46,811 nt of DNA from positions 1 to 46,811 of the forward strand of contig CALCJV010000039.1 in the NCBI GenBank assembly GCA_937967405.1. Direction: 5' to 3'. Below the pieces are notes generated by a model. The model was not told the DNA's origin, did not search any database, and saw nothing but the letters and a program-made list of their open reading frames with translations. Made by a program: the position numbers and the translations under genes. This stretch comes from an uncultured Chloroflexales bacterium. GTDB taxonomy: Bacteria; Chloroflexota; Chloroflexia; Chloroflexales; Chloroflexaceae. Below, piece after piece: positions 8,629-16,849 of the stretch (its first letter is position 1; each line of letters begins with the position of its first letter).

Positions 8629-9375
8629 TTACACGCGCAGCAAGCCGCCGTTCACCGCAATCACTTGACCCGTCACGAACGATGATTCGTCGGAGGCGAG
8701 GAACAGATACGCATTGGCAATATCCTCAGGCTTGCCCAAGCGGCGTAGCGGAGTCTTCGCACGAATGTCATCGAGCACCTTTTCGGGCACGCTCTCTAGC
8801 ATTGGGGTTTCAGTGAAGCCCGGTGCAACGGCATTTACGCGCACGCCCTTTGGCCCCAATTCGATAGACCACGTATAAGTCATGGCGATCACGCCGCCTT
8901 TGGTGGCTGCGTAGTTGCTCTGCCCGAAGTTGCCATATAGGCCGACAATCGAGGTCGCGTTGGCAATTGAGCCACTCCCCTGCTCACGCATCACTTTGGC
9001 CACGGCCTGCCCACACAGGAACACGCCCTTCAGGTTGACGGCAATCACGGCATCCCACTGCGCTTCAGTCATCTTAACCAGTTGGGCATCTTTGGTAATG
9101 CCAGCATTGTTAATCAGCGCATCAATGCGCCCGCCTCCCCACTCTAACGTTTTGGCAACCATTGCATCAACAGAGGCTTGCTCGGTGACGTTGACGTACA
9201 CGGCCAACGCCTGCCCACCAGCGGCCGTGATCTTCTCGGCGGTCGCGTGAGCCGCCTGATCGTTGATGTCGGCGACAACCACCTTCGCCCCTTCACGCGC
9301 AAAAATCTCGCAGGTTGCCTGCCCAATTCCTTGACCGCCGCCAGTAACGATGGTTACTTTGTCTTTTAGACGCAT
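8629..9375 (-). CDS. phaB: Acetoacetyl-CoA reductase (short-chain dehydrogenase)
   Basis: A 248-residue SDR enzyme reducing acetoacetyl-CoA to (R)-3-hydroxybutyryl-CoA, the monomer for PHA synthase. The cofactor motif TGGGQGIG is at residues 11-18, NNAG at 89-92, and the catalytic set is Ser142, Tyr155 and Lys159 (YAATK). Asp36 at the end of the second beta strand (VVVADIND) is typical of NAD(H)-preferring SDRs, whereas classical PhaB uses NADPH. The open frame continues to 9477, but AAAGGAG 8 bases before the ATG at 9375 sets the start. It is first in the phaB-phaA unit, with a predicted promoter at 9433-9441. It could be a FabG-like reductase, but the neighbours argue for PhaB. Confidence 0.88.
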   Translation of the reverse strand: MRLKDKVTIVTGGGQGIGQATCEIFAREGAKVVVADINDQAAHATAEKITAAGGQALAVYVNVTEQASVDAMVAKTLEWGGGRIDALINNAGITKDAQLVKMTEAQWDAVIAVNLKGVFLCGQAVAKVMREQGSGSIANATSIVGLYGNFGQSNYAATKGGVIAMTYTWSIELGPKGVRVNAVAPGFTETPMLESVPEKVLDDIRAKTPLRRLGKPEDIANAYLFLASDESSFVTGQVIAVNGGLLRV

Positions 9376-9432
9376 GGTAGGTACTCCTTTGTCTTCATAC
9401 GTAACACAATACTCCGTAGGGCTACGCTGCCT

Positions 9433-9441
9433 ATAATACCA
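9433..9441 (-). promoter_or_regulatory. Extended -10 promoter of phaB-phaA (TGG-TATTAT)
   Basis: Minus strand CTATGGTATTAT, with the hexamer at 9438-9433 and TGG just upstream. The transcript would start near 9426 and leave about 50 bases before the phaB ATG. No good -35 is seen. Confidence 0.5.
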
Positions 9442-9548
9442 TAGAATCGCTGTTGTTTGAGATTGATGCTCGGTCAAGCCGATAGCTGTGCTGTTCCACG
9501 ATTAAGCTGCATCAATCTGCCCCCGAAATCTAGACCGGATCAATCCGC

Positions 9549-10469
9549 TCATGGGGTTTCTGCGTTGATCATGCGGAGCAGTTGCTCGGCTTTTTGGTCA
9601 AGGCTCTGCACGCTGGTCAGGAGGGTGGTGGGGAGGTTTGCGGTGCTAGTAGCCAGCTGTTCCAGCTGTGCGACGAGCTGTTCCAGCCGCGCCTCAAATG
9701 CGTCCATCCGCTGTTGCATCGCATCAAGGAGAGCTTGTTCGCGCCCGCTTGCACTCGCAAGTTGCTCCTGCTGGGCTTGCAGGCGGTGGCTCACTTCGAC
9801 CATGCGATCTTGCTGGATTTGCACTTGGCGGCTTAGATCAGCATCCTGCTTCTGCTGTATCTGGAGTTGTCCGCCTAGCTCGTCGAGTTGCTGCTCTAGC
9901 CGCGTGAGCTGCTCATGTAGGCCCGCAATCTGGGTGGTGGTTTGGGCGTGGTTACTTTCCAACGTGGCCAAGCTCGGGCTTTGGCGATCCACTGCGAGGG
10001 ATAGCCCATCCACAAATTTGGACAAATTCTGAATTTTCCAATCGAAGGCCTGCGAGACGCTATCCATGTAATCCGACATAGCTTGCACCTGCTCTTGCAT
10101 CGCTTGAATGCGCTCATCGTTGGCACTTGCTGTGGATTGTCGCCCACTAGCTTGCTCGCGGCGCAGCTGCTCAAACTGTTCTTCGATCCGCAGGATGCGC
10201 TGCTCGTAGCGGCTCAGTTCGCCCCGCGAAGGCAGGCTGAAGCCGGCTAGCCAGAAATCCACATACTGCTCTAGCATCTGGCGAAACGGGGTCGAACTCA
10301 TAAAATACGTTTCCATATAGTTATTCATCGATTCAATAAATGGGCGTGTGCTAAATAGTTCGGCGATGCTGCGTGACCAGAGATCCATATTGTTTTCATA
10401 CATGGTCAGCCACATCTCGTAAGGGCTACGGATGCTGCTGGTATCGGGGCTTTGTTCTTGCTCGCTCAT
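9549..10469 (-). CDS. PhaE/PhaR-like coiled-coil PHA protein
   Basis: A 306-residue helical protein. Residues about 15-75 resemble the N-terminal part of PHA synthase accessory subunits (YEMWLTMYENNMDLWSRSI, AELFSTRPFIESMNNY). Next comes the motif SLPSRGELSRYEQRILRIEE, very like the P-x-R-coil signature of PhaE/PhaR. The rest is a long Gln-rich coiled coil (LEQQLDELGGQLQIQQKQ). It has no catalytic motif. The open frame reaches 10694, but AGAGGA 7 bases before the ATG at 10469 and the Cys- and Pro-rich upstream translation favour 10469. It lies upstream of phaB in the same direction. A granule-associated scaffold or second synthase activator is likely; it is not an enzyme. Confidence 0.72.
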   Translation of the reverse strand: MSEQEQSPDTSSIRSPYEMWLTMYENNMDLWSRSIAELFSTRPFIESMNNYMETYFMSSTPFRQMLEQYVDFWLAGFSLPSRGELSRYEQRILRIEEQFEQLRREQASGRQSTASANDERIQAMQEQVQAMSDYMDSVSQAFDWKIQNLSKFVDGLSLAVDRQSPSLATLESNHAQTTTQIAGLHEQLTRLEQQLDELGGQLQIQQKQDADLSRQVQIQQDRMVEVSHRLQAQQEQLASASGREQALLDAMQQRMDAFEARLEQLVAQLEQLATSTANLPTTLLTSVQSLDQKAEQLLRMINAETP

Positions 10470-10641
10470 CGGGTGTCCTCTCTGCGTGCAGGGCGTGCTT
10501 CGCGCATCCTGCGTATCAGTCACAATTATGTCCGCTCGTTGTTCACCATCGGTCTGTCCTGCGGGCCATATAGGCTTACCGCTAGGTCGGCAGGATGCTG
10601 GGTGCGTGTCATGGCTATCACGATGCTTGGCACTGGCGCAC

Positions 10642-11769
10642 TTAGTAGAAGGTGAGCCGATGCCGGTATAGGCGAATGCTTTGCAATAGCCCAATTGCTG
10701 CCAATGATACCATCATAAAACTGCCCCCATATGAGACAAAGGGCATAGGCAAGCCGGTAACTGGCAGGATGCTCATAGTCATGCCGATGTTCACTAGCAT
10801 ATGGCTGAGGAACATGCCGAAGATGCCGAGTGCCAGCAACCGCCCAAACAGATCACCTGCTTCGTGGGCAATGTTGAGGATAAGCCAGAGCAACAGGCCT
10901 TGGAACAGGATCAGCACCGTGCCGCCGACGAAGCCGAGTTCTTCAGCAATGACAGCAAACAGAAAGTCGGTATACTGCACTGGAATGTAGTTGCCTTGAC
11001 TGAGCAAGCCATGCGTGAAACCTGCTCCGAATAGCCCACCAGCGCGGATGGCATTCAGCGATTGGATGATATTGTAGGCCGCATCGGGATCAACCTGCTG
11101 CGGGTCAGTGAGGAGCCAGTAGAAGGTCAGCAGGCGCGTGTGTTGGAAGTCATCGAGGACTTCATGCCAGCCGAACCATGCTAAGGGGATGCTCAGGCCG
11201 GCCACAACGGCCAGCTGCCACCAGCGCATGCCTGCGCCCCATGCCATGCAGAGCCAGATGAGGGCGAACACGACGCTTGTGCCGAGATCAGGCTGTACCA
11301 GCACCAGTAGGATGGGCCCGCTCATCAAGCACAGCGCACCAGTCTGCACAAGCCAGTGTTGACGGTAATCTTCGAGGGCTGTCCAGTACGCGGCTAAGAC
11401 GAGCATCAACGCAAGTTTGACAAATTCGGATGGTTGCAGCGTGCGCGTGCCTAGCACGAGCCAACTTTGGGCCCCTTCACTGACTCGCCCGATCAGCAGC
11501 ACAGCCACAAGAATGACGACGGAGCTGATGTACAGTGGGATGGCAAGGCTGGCAAAGGTGCGGTAATCCAGTAAGGTTAGCCCAATCATGACCAGCAGCC
11601 CAACACCAATATTGATCAGGTGGCGGGGGAACAGCACATTGAGTGGTGCGCCGTAAGCAGTAACGCTATTGAGCGTAGCACTGTAGACGGCAAAAACACT
11701 GATCACCAGTAAGATGGCGACACAGCCGAAGAGAAACGGATTGTACTCACGCCAAATGCGTCCGCCCAT
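10642..11769 (-). CDS. rodA: RodA, SEDS-family peptidoglycan glycosyltransferase
   Basis: About 375 residues with roughly ten membrane segments. It polymerises lipid II during cell elongation with a class B PBP. Family marks are LQPSEFVKLALML, LVQPDLGTSVVF, the DFLFAVIAEELGFVGG loop that includes the catalytic Asp, and GLPMPFVSYGGSFMM near the end. The frame allows TTG starts at 11778 and 11772; the ATG at 11769 is used here, with GAGAGG upstream. It lies 22 bp downstream of the double-HTH regulator on the same strand and is probably co-transcribed with it. No mreBCD or PBP2 gene is near. FtsW is less likely because the protein is short and no division genes flank it. Confidence 0.88.
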   Translation of the reverse strand: MGGRIWREYNPFLFGCVAILLVISVFAVYSATLNSVTAYGAPLNVLFPRHLINIGVGLLVMIGLTLLDYRTFASLAIPLYISSVVILVAVLLIGRVSEGAQSWLVLGTRTLQPSEFVKLALMLVLAAYWTALEDYRQHWLVQTGALCLMSGPILLVLVQPDLGTSVVFALIWLCMAWGAGMRWWQLAVVAGLSIPLAWFGWHEVLDDFQHTRLLTFYWLLTDPQQVDPDAAYNIIQSLNAIRAGGLFGAGFTHGLLSQGNYIPVQYTDFLFAVIAEELGFVGGTVLILFQGLLLWLILNIAHEAGDLFGRLLALGIFGMFLSHMLVNIGMTMSILPVTGLPMPFVSYGGSFMMVSLAAIGLLQSIRLYRHRLTFY

Positions 11770-11791
11770 CAATCGCAACGCCTCTCAGAGC

Positions 11792-12568
11792 CTAGAATTC
11801 GGCCAGTAGCCCGGCGATGTAGGTGAGGGTTGCCCGCCGCCCCTGCGGATGCAGCCGTCGCCAGAGGGTCAGCAAGCGACGTTCCTCAGCCGGATCCGCA
11901 CGTTCGTACTCAGGCACAACGCGGTCAACTCCACGCTCATTATACTCGCTATAATCATTCTGTGGGGGCGGTGACAACGGCGGCCCGCTGGGGTGTGCGG
12001 GGTGCGGTTCAACATGACGCGTGGGTGGCTCAACCGAGCCATTCAGCGCAGGGGCCGGTGGTGCAAGCGGCTCTGGTAAGGTTAGGCCGCCTTGCATCAT
12101 CATATGATTGGCCACCAGAATGTGGGCGAGTTCAAGCGGATCAACGTGAAGGGCCCGTGCCAGCCGTTGGGCTTGATCGGTATCGGGTAAGGTTTGCCCA
12201 TCAAGATAGTTTCGCAAGGCTCCATCGCTAATCCCCGTTTCGCGGTTCAGGCGGGCCCGCGAGAAGCCGTTCGCCATCTGGGCCTGTAGCCATTCCGCGA
12301 AGGGCGGCGCGGCCTTGGGCAGCAGCGTATTGCGATGGCGTACCTCACTGACACTGATGCCCAGTGCCTGAGAGAGAATCGCCAGCGTCTTTTCACGGGG
12401 GCGTTGGGTTTTGCCATTGATAAATTGCCGTAACGATAAAGGGCTGATGTCGAGCTGATCAGCATATTTGCTCAGTGCCAGTTCTTGCTGCATTGCCGCA
12501 GAAAAGAGCATGACCGCGAGCGGCATAGGTTGCTCTTGAAGCACGCTATCCGATCCTGCTGCATCCAT
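11792..12568 (-). CDS. XRE-type regulator with two helix-turn-helix domains
   Basis: A 258-residue protein with two tandem HTH modules. The first, about residues 25-75, contains SKYADQLDISPLSLRQFING. The second, about residues 90-145, contains SRARLNRETGISDGALRNYL. A proline-rich linker (about 170-215) and a short helical C-terminus (RRLLTLWRRLHPQGRRATL) follow. The frame runs to 12649 with a GTG. The ATG at 12568 has GGAG 8 bases upstream and is preferred. A near-consensus promoter lies at 12685-12713, giving a leader of about 110 bases. It heads a unit with rodA, so a role in cell-shape or wall control is possible but unproven. Confidence 0.78.
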   Translation of the reverse strand: MDAAGSDSVLQEQPMPLAVMLFSAAMQQELALSKYADQLDISPLSLRQFINGKTQRPREKTLAILSQALGISVSEVRHRNTLLPKAAPPFAEWLQAQMANGFSRARLNRETGISDGALRNYLDGQTLPDTDQAQRLARALHVDPLELAHILVANHMMMQGGLTLPEPLAPPAPALNGSVEPPTRHVEPHPAHPSGPPLSPPPQNDYSEYNERGVDRVVPEYERADPAEERRLLTLWRRLHPQGRRATLTYIAGLLAEF

Positions 12569-12684
12569 AGTATGACTCCTACATCCACGTTCAGGTAAAT
12601 CTACGTGATTCGGTACGTATTCGATAGCAACCATATATCGTTTTGACACTGATGATATGTGCTTGTACGCGAAGTTTGGTTGAG

Positions 12685-12713
12685 AGTATACGTGCTTTAG
12701 GCAGTTGTGTCAA
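12685..12713 (-). promoter_or_regulatory. Promoter of the double-HTH/rodA unit (TTGACA, 17 bp, TATACT)
   Basis: Minus strand TTGACA at 12713-12708 and TATACT at 12690-12685 with a 17-bp spacer. The start is expected near 12678, about 110 bases before the ATG at 12568. Both boxes are identical to those of the sufR promoter. Confidence 0.85.
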
Positions 12714-12882
12714 GGTATTTTATGGATTAGCTGATGATTGTTGCCGCTATTCTACACGAAAATCACATGTGGATGGGGTTTCGCGGTAGGGATCACCATA
12801 TCATCGGGGTGTAGGCTAGGGGCATAGGCGATGGTATGGCGAAGGTGCTTAGCTCTGTGGGCTGAAGATTGTGGGGCGAATA

Positions 12883-12891
12883 TGGTACAAT
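12883..12891 (+). promoter_or_regulatory. Extended -10 promoter of the DHp-like gene (TGG-TACAAT)
   Basis: TATGGTACAAT ends at 12891. A start near 12898 leaves a leader of about 96 bases before the ATG at 12994. No clear -35 is visible. Confidence 0.5.
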
Positions 12892-12993
12892 ACTTATGTG
12901 GAGTGCTGGGCATTCCGCCGCGCTCCGCGCATGCTCGGCCCGCTGCCGAATGGCGGCAATGATAAGGCACTTGAAGGCTCAGGAAGGTTGCAC

Positions 12994-13281
12994 ATGGCAG
13001 ATCAGGGACTTCGTACCGATCCGCAGAATTGGGATACGCTGACACCGCAACAGGTGTTGCATACCCTTGCCTATGAATTGTATCATCCCGTCAGTATCTT
13101 AGGAAGCCAGCTCAATCGCTTAATCGCCGAAGATGATCCGCTCACCGAAGATGATTACGAGCGAATCTTTGAGCAGATGCAGGATGCCGTGCGCCAACTG
13201 AGCCGCACAGTGGTGCATCTCAAGCAATATGCCCAAGCCCATACGTCGCCTGCCCAATCAGATGCAGATGCAGTGGCGTGA
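12994..13281 (+). CDS. Stand-alone HisKA-like dimerisation domain lacking the phospho-acceptor His
   Basis: A 95-residue protein that matches the two-helix dimerisation (DHp) domain of histidine kinases from about residue 17 to 78. The H-box region reads LAYELYHPVSILGSQLNRL, to be compared with the usual SHELRTPLTSILGY. The phospho-accepting His is Tyr27 here, and a His (His31) sits where Thr is usual. A second helix (YERIFEQMQDAVRQLSRTV) follows. No ATPase domain is present. AGGAAGG 6 bases before the ATG at 12994 supports this start over the upstream one at 12871. It may dimerise with or decoy a kinase or response regulator. The fold call is from pattern only. Confidence 0.68.
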   Translation: MADQGLRTDPQNWDTLTPQQVLHTLAYELYHPVSILGSQLNRLIAEDDPLTEDDYERIFEQMQDAVRQLSRTVVHLKQYAQAHTSPAQSDADAVA

Positions 13282-13320
13282 TGCGCCACGATGCTGCACC
13301 TAGAAGTATCCTGATACCCC

Positions 13321-14244
13321 ATGCAGATCTTCTACACGGATTGTTACGTTTTGCCGTTACCTGATACGCATCGTTTCCCAATACAAAAGTACGCGCTCCT
13401 GCGCGAGCGGGTCCAAACCGCAGCGTGGGCCACGACGGTGACCTTGCACAGCCCCCCGGCTGCCACCGATCAGCAGTTGCGTTTGGCCCACGATGCCACC
13501 TATCTGGAACGGGTGATCACGGGGACGCTCCAGCCCCAAGAGGTGCGCCGGATTGGGTTTCCATGGTCGCCTGCGCTTGTTGAGCGTTCGCGCCGTTCCA
13601 GCGGAGCAACCCTCGCGGCGTGCCGCGCTGCCCTCACCGATGGGATTGGCGTGAATCTTGCGGGCGGTACGCACCACGCCTTTGCCGATCACGGTGAGGG
13701 CTATTGCCTATTCAATGATAGCATCGTGGCGGCCCGCACCTTGCAAGCTGAAGGCGTGGTTAAGCAGGTGGTCATCATTGACTGTGATGTGCATCAGGGC
13801 AATGGGACGGCCGCAATTGCTCGCGACGATCCCACGATTTTCACCCTATCGGTGCATGGAGCCAAGAACTTCCCCTTTCACAAAGAATCTAGCGATCTTG
13901 ACCTTGCCTTGCCGGATGATGCGGATGATGCAACCTTTCTGGCAGCAGTGGAGCGTGGGGTGTATGCCGCATTACAGACGGTACTCCCTGATCTGGTGAT
14001 CTATATTGCGGGGGCTGACCCATTTATCGGAGATCGCCTAGGCCGACTAGCCGTGAGCAAAGCGGGGCTAGCCCAGCGCGATCAGCTGGTGTTGGACTAT
14101 TGCCGCACGGCCCAGCTGCCCGTTGCCGTCTCGATGGCTGGTGGCTATGCCTACGACGTGCACGATACGGTAGACATCCATTTTGCAACGGTGCAACAGT
14201 GTGCTGCTTACCACGCAGCATATCGTGCCCGCTCCGCAACTTAG
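13321..14244 (+). CDS. Histone-deacetylase-family (AcuC-like) zinc deacetylase
   Basis: A 307-residue class of bacterial HDAC-like amidohydrolase that removes acetyl groups from lysines or small molecules in the cytoplasm. Zinc and catalytic residues are visible: His118-His119 (GGTHHAF), Asp156 and His158 (DCDVHQGNG), Asp233 (IAGADPF), and Tyr276 in the GGYAYD motif near the end. Length matches the short bacterial subgroup (about 300). It starts 40 bases after the DHp-like gene with no clear Shine-Dalgarno sequence, and may depend on upstream translation. The substrate is not evident. In other bacteria AcuC acts on acetyl-CoA synthetase, but no acs gene is present here. Confidence 0.88.
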   Translation: MQIFYTDCYVLPLPDTHRFPIQKYALLRERVQTAAWATTVTLHSPPAATDQQLRLAHDATYLERVITGTLQPQEVRRIGFPWSPALVERSRRSSGATLAACRAALTDGIGVNLAGGTHHAFADHGEGYCLFNDSIVAARTLQAEGVVKQVVIIDCDVHQGNGTAAIARDDPTIFTLSVHGAKNFPFHKESSDLDLALPDDADDATFLAAVERGVYAALQTVLPDLVIYIAGADPFIGDRLGRLAVSKAGLAQRDQLVLDYCRTAQLPVAVSMAGGYAYDVHDTVDIHFATVQQCAAYHAAYRARSAT

Positions 14245-14476
14245 CGCGGGCAGGCCGGTGCGTTCTGGAGGCGATGGTCGGCTGCTCGGCCACGTTTGCC
14301 AGAATGGGCAACGCCGCCTATACTGGCATGTAACCAATAACCAAAGAGTATGCCTTGTGTTGTTGCACGGCAGGCAGCAGCGCGTTAGCCAATACCGTAT
14401 GGCAGCGCAACGATCTTGTGTACGCTCGCGTTCCTGTTTCGGATGAGCGCAACGAGTACGGAGGAGGGGTGATGCG

Positions 14477-16750
14477 ATGAATGGGCAAGTCGGGAATACA
14501 CAATCCGAACAACGCATCGGAGTGCTCACGAGTGGCGGTGATGCACCGGGGATGAATGCTGCGTTGCGGGCGGTTGTCCGCACTGCGATAGATAAAGGGG
14601 TAGCCGTCTATGCCATCTATGAAGGCTACAAGGGGATGGTCGAAGGCGGCAATCGGATCCGCCGGATGAAGTGGGAAGACGTAGGCGGGATCATGCATCG
14701 GGGGGGGACAATCATCGGTACAGCCCGCTGCGCCGAGTTTCGTGAGCGGAGTGGGCGGCTCACCGCTGCCCGCAACCTGCTTGAGCATGGCATTGATCGG
14801 CTGGTGGTGATTGGCGGCGACGGTAGCCTGACGGGGGCGAATACCTTCCGCGAGGAGTGGCCCAGCTTGGTGCAAGAACTCGTTGAGCGCGGTGAGGTTC
14901 CCCCCACCCTCGCCCAGCAGCACCCGCACCTGCACATTGTCGGCTTGGTCGGCTCAATTGATAACGATATGTATGGTACGGATATGACTATCGGTGCGGA
15001 TACTGCGCTGCACCGTATTACCGCTGCGATTGATGCGATCAGCAGCACCGCCTTTAGCCACCAACGCTGCTTCGTTGTTGAGGTAATGGGCCGCAACTGT
15101 GGCTATCTGGCTCTGATGAGCGCGATTGCCACGGAGGCGAACTGGGTCTTCCTGCCCGAAAGCCCGCCTGATACGGATGACTGGGAATCACTGATGTGCC
15201 GTGAACTAAAGGCGGGACGTGAGGCTGGGCGGCGCGAAAGTATTGTGATTGTTGCCGAAGGCGCACGGGATCGGCAAGGCAACCCGATTAAAAGTGATTA
15301 TGTGAAGCAGGTGCTGGAAGAACGGCTTGGCGAAGATACCCGCGTGACGATCCTTGGCCATGTGCAGCGCGGTGGTTCGCCGAGTGCCTTCGACCGCAAC
15401 CTGAGTACGCTCTCTGGCTATGCTGCCGTCGAGGAGCTGCTCAAAGCCACCGCCGAGACGGAAGCTAAGCTGATCGGGATCGTCGGCAACCGGATCGTGA
15501 GTTCGCCGCTGATGTATTGTGTGCAGCAGACCCACGCCGTTGCCGAAGCGATAGACCGCCATGATTACGAACGGGCGATGGATCTGCGCGGGAGTAGTTT
15601 CAAGGAAGCCTTTGCCACCCTGCAAACGCTAGTGCGCGGTGCACCCCGCCCGCCCCAAGCAGGTCAGCGGCGCATGCGGATTGCAATCCTTAACGCTGGT
15701 GGGGTTGCGCCCGGCATGAATACTGCTGCACGTGCGGCTACGCGCTACGCCCTTGATCAGGGGCACTATGTATTGGGCGTGCAGAATGGCTTTGTCGGCT
15801 TGATCGAAAACGATATGCGTGAGATGGAGTGGATGTCGGTGGAGGATTGGACTGGTGTGGGCGGTGCAGAACTTGGGACAACGCGCAAAATTCCAGCGGG
15901 CGCAGAGCTGTATGCCATTGCGCGGAACATCGAGGAGTTGCAGATCAATGCGCTGTTGGTGATCGGCGGCTCGGAAGGTTACCAAGCAGTGCTCCGCCTG
16001 ACCCAAGAGCGGCACACGTTTCCCGCCTTCAATATTCCGATGGTCTGTCTGCCTGCGACGATCAACAACGATCTGCCCGGCTCGGAGTTGAGCGTCGGTG
16101 CGGACACAGCCCTGAATAGCATTGTGGAGGTTGTAGACAAGATCAAGCAGTCGGCGGTGGCCTCACGGCGGTGCTTTGTGGTCGAAGTGATGGGCCGCTA
16201 CTGCGGCTATCTTGCCATGATGAGCGGCTTGGCCACCGGGGCCGAGCGCGTCTATATGCATGAAGAAGGGATCACGCTGGCTGATCTGCAAGCTGATCTG
16301 GAGCACCTGATTCAGGGCTTTCGGCAGGGTAAGCGGCTCGGCTTGCTGATCCGCAACGAGAAATCGCATCCAGTCTATACCACTGCATTTATGGCTGAGC
16401 TGTTTGCCACTGAAGGCAAGGGCTATTTTGAGGTGCGCCACGCCATTCTCGGGCACTTGCAGCAGGGCGGCAACCCGACCCCGTTTGATCGGATTCAAGC
16501 CACCCGGATGGCCACCCATTGTGTGCAATATTTGATCCAAGAGGATCGCAAGCCAACGCCCGGCTCCGGCTTTCTAGGGCGCACTGGCTCAAGCCGCGTC
16601 TACCCGATTGAGGAGTGGCCTCGCATGGTAGATTTCGCGCACGAACGCCCGCGTTCGCAGTGGTGGCTAGATATTTGTGCACCGATTGCAAAAGCCCTTG
16701 CCAAGCCCGATCCAGATACCCCAATCGGCTCAGTGCATGGCTTTGCGTAG
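14477..16750 (+). CDS. Fused two-domain ATP-dependent 6-phosphofructokinase with a degenerate second half
   Basis: A 757-residue tandem fusion of two PFK domains, the architecture best known from eukaryotic PFK. The N-terminal half keeps the active site: GVLTSGGDAPGMNAALR, GGDGS (the ATP-type, not GGDDS) and SIDND with the catalytic Asp. It also has VEVMGRNCGYLAL and HVQRGGSPSAFDR. The C-terminal half, from about residue 396, keeps the fold (AILNAGGVAPGMN, VEVMGRYCGYLAM, HLQQGGNPTPFDR), but GGDGS is GGSEG and TIDND is TINND. It should be regulatory only. GGAGGAGGGG 7 bases before the ATG supports the start. It catalyses the committed step of glycolysis. Confidence 0.93.
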   Translation: MNGQVGNTQSEQRIGVLTSGGDAPGMNAALRAVVRTAIDKGVAVYAIYEGYKGMVEGGNRIRRMKWEDVGGIMHRGGTIIGTARCAEFRERSGRLTAARNLLEHGIDRLVVIGGDGSLTGANTFREEWPSLVQELVERGEVPPTLAQQHPHLHIVGLVGSIDNDMYGTDMTIGADTALHRITAAIDAISSTAFSHQRCFVVEVMGRNCGYLALMSAIATEANWVFLPESPPDTDDWESLMCRELKAGREAGRRESIVIVAEGARDRQGNPIKSDYVKQVLEERLGEDTRVTILGHVQRGGSPSAFDRNLSTLSGYAAVEELLKATAETEAKLIGIVGNRIVSSPLMYCVQQTHAVAEAIDRHDYERAMDLRGSSFKEAFATLQTLVRGAPRPPQAGQRRMRIAILNAGGVAPGMNTAARAATRYALDQGHYVLGVQNGFVGLIENDMREMEWMSVEDWTGVGGAELGTTRKIPAGAELYAIARNIEELQINALLVIGGSEGYQAVLRLTQERHTFPAFNIPMVCLPATINNDLPGSELSVGADTALNSIVEVVDKIKQSAVASRRCFVVEVMGRYCGYLAMMSGLATGAERVYMHEEGITLADLQADLEHLIQGFRQGKRLGLLIRNEKSHPVYTTAFMAELFATEGKGYFEVRHAILGHLQQGGNPTPFDRIQATRMATHCVQYLIQEDRKPTPGSGFLGRTGSSRVYPIEEWPRMVDFAHERPRSQWWLDICAPIAKALAKPDPDTPIGSVHGFA

Positions 16751-16849
16751 GCGTAGCGTGCTATGCTGGATAGGTTAAGAACGTTTGAACAAGGTCAAAC
16801 GGCGGACAGGCAGCGGTGTGGCTGGCAAGCACGGGGTGAGAATGAGCAT

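Larger units (their letters stand above)
12569..12993. other. Divergent intergenic region (425 bp) holding two promoters and a leader hairpin
   Basis: No gene is seen here. The left part carries the strong leftward promoter of the double-HTH regulator (12685-12713) and its leader. The right part carries an extended -10 (12883-12891) for the small DHp-like gene. Its leader contains a GCTGCC-GAAT-GGCGGC hairpin at 12942-12957. An open frame of 97 codons on the minus strand (12752-13045) runs through the promoter region and lacks a family signature. Confidence 0.7.

Noticed and set aside
8629-9375. FabG of fatty-acid synthesis for the short-chain reductase
   Set aside because: No acyl carrier protein or fab gene is near; it adjoins phaA and PhaE-like genes. 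A minor FabG activity cannot be excluded.
12752-13045. 97-codon minus-strand frame in the divergent regulator region
   Set aside because: It runs through a predicted promoter and the start of the DHp-like gene and has no ribosome site or similarity I can recognise.
14318-14935. 205-codon minus-strand open frame over the start of the phosphofructokinase gene
   Set aside because: It covers conserved PFK codons on the other strand and has no family signature.
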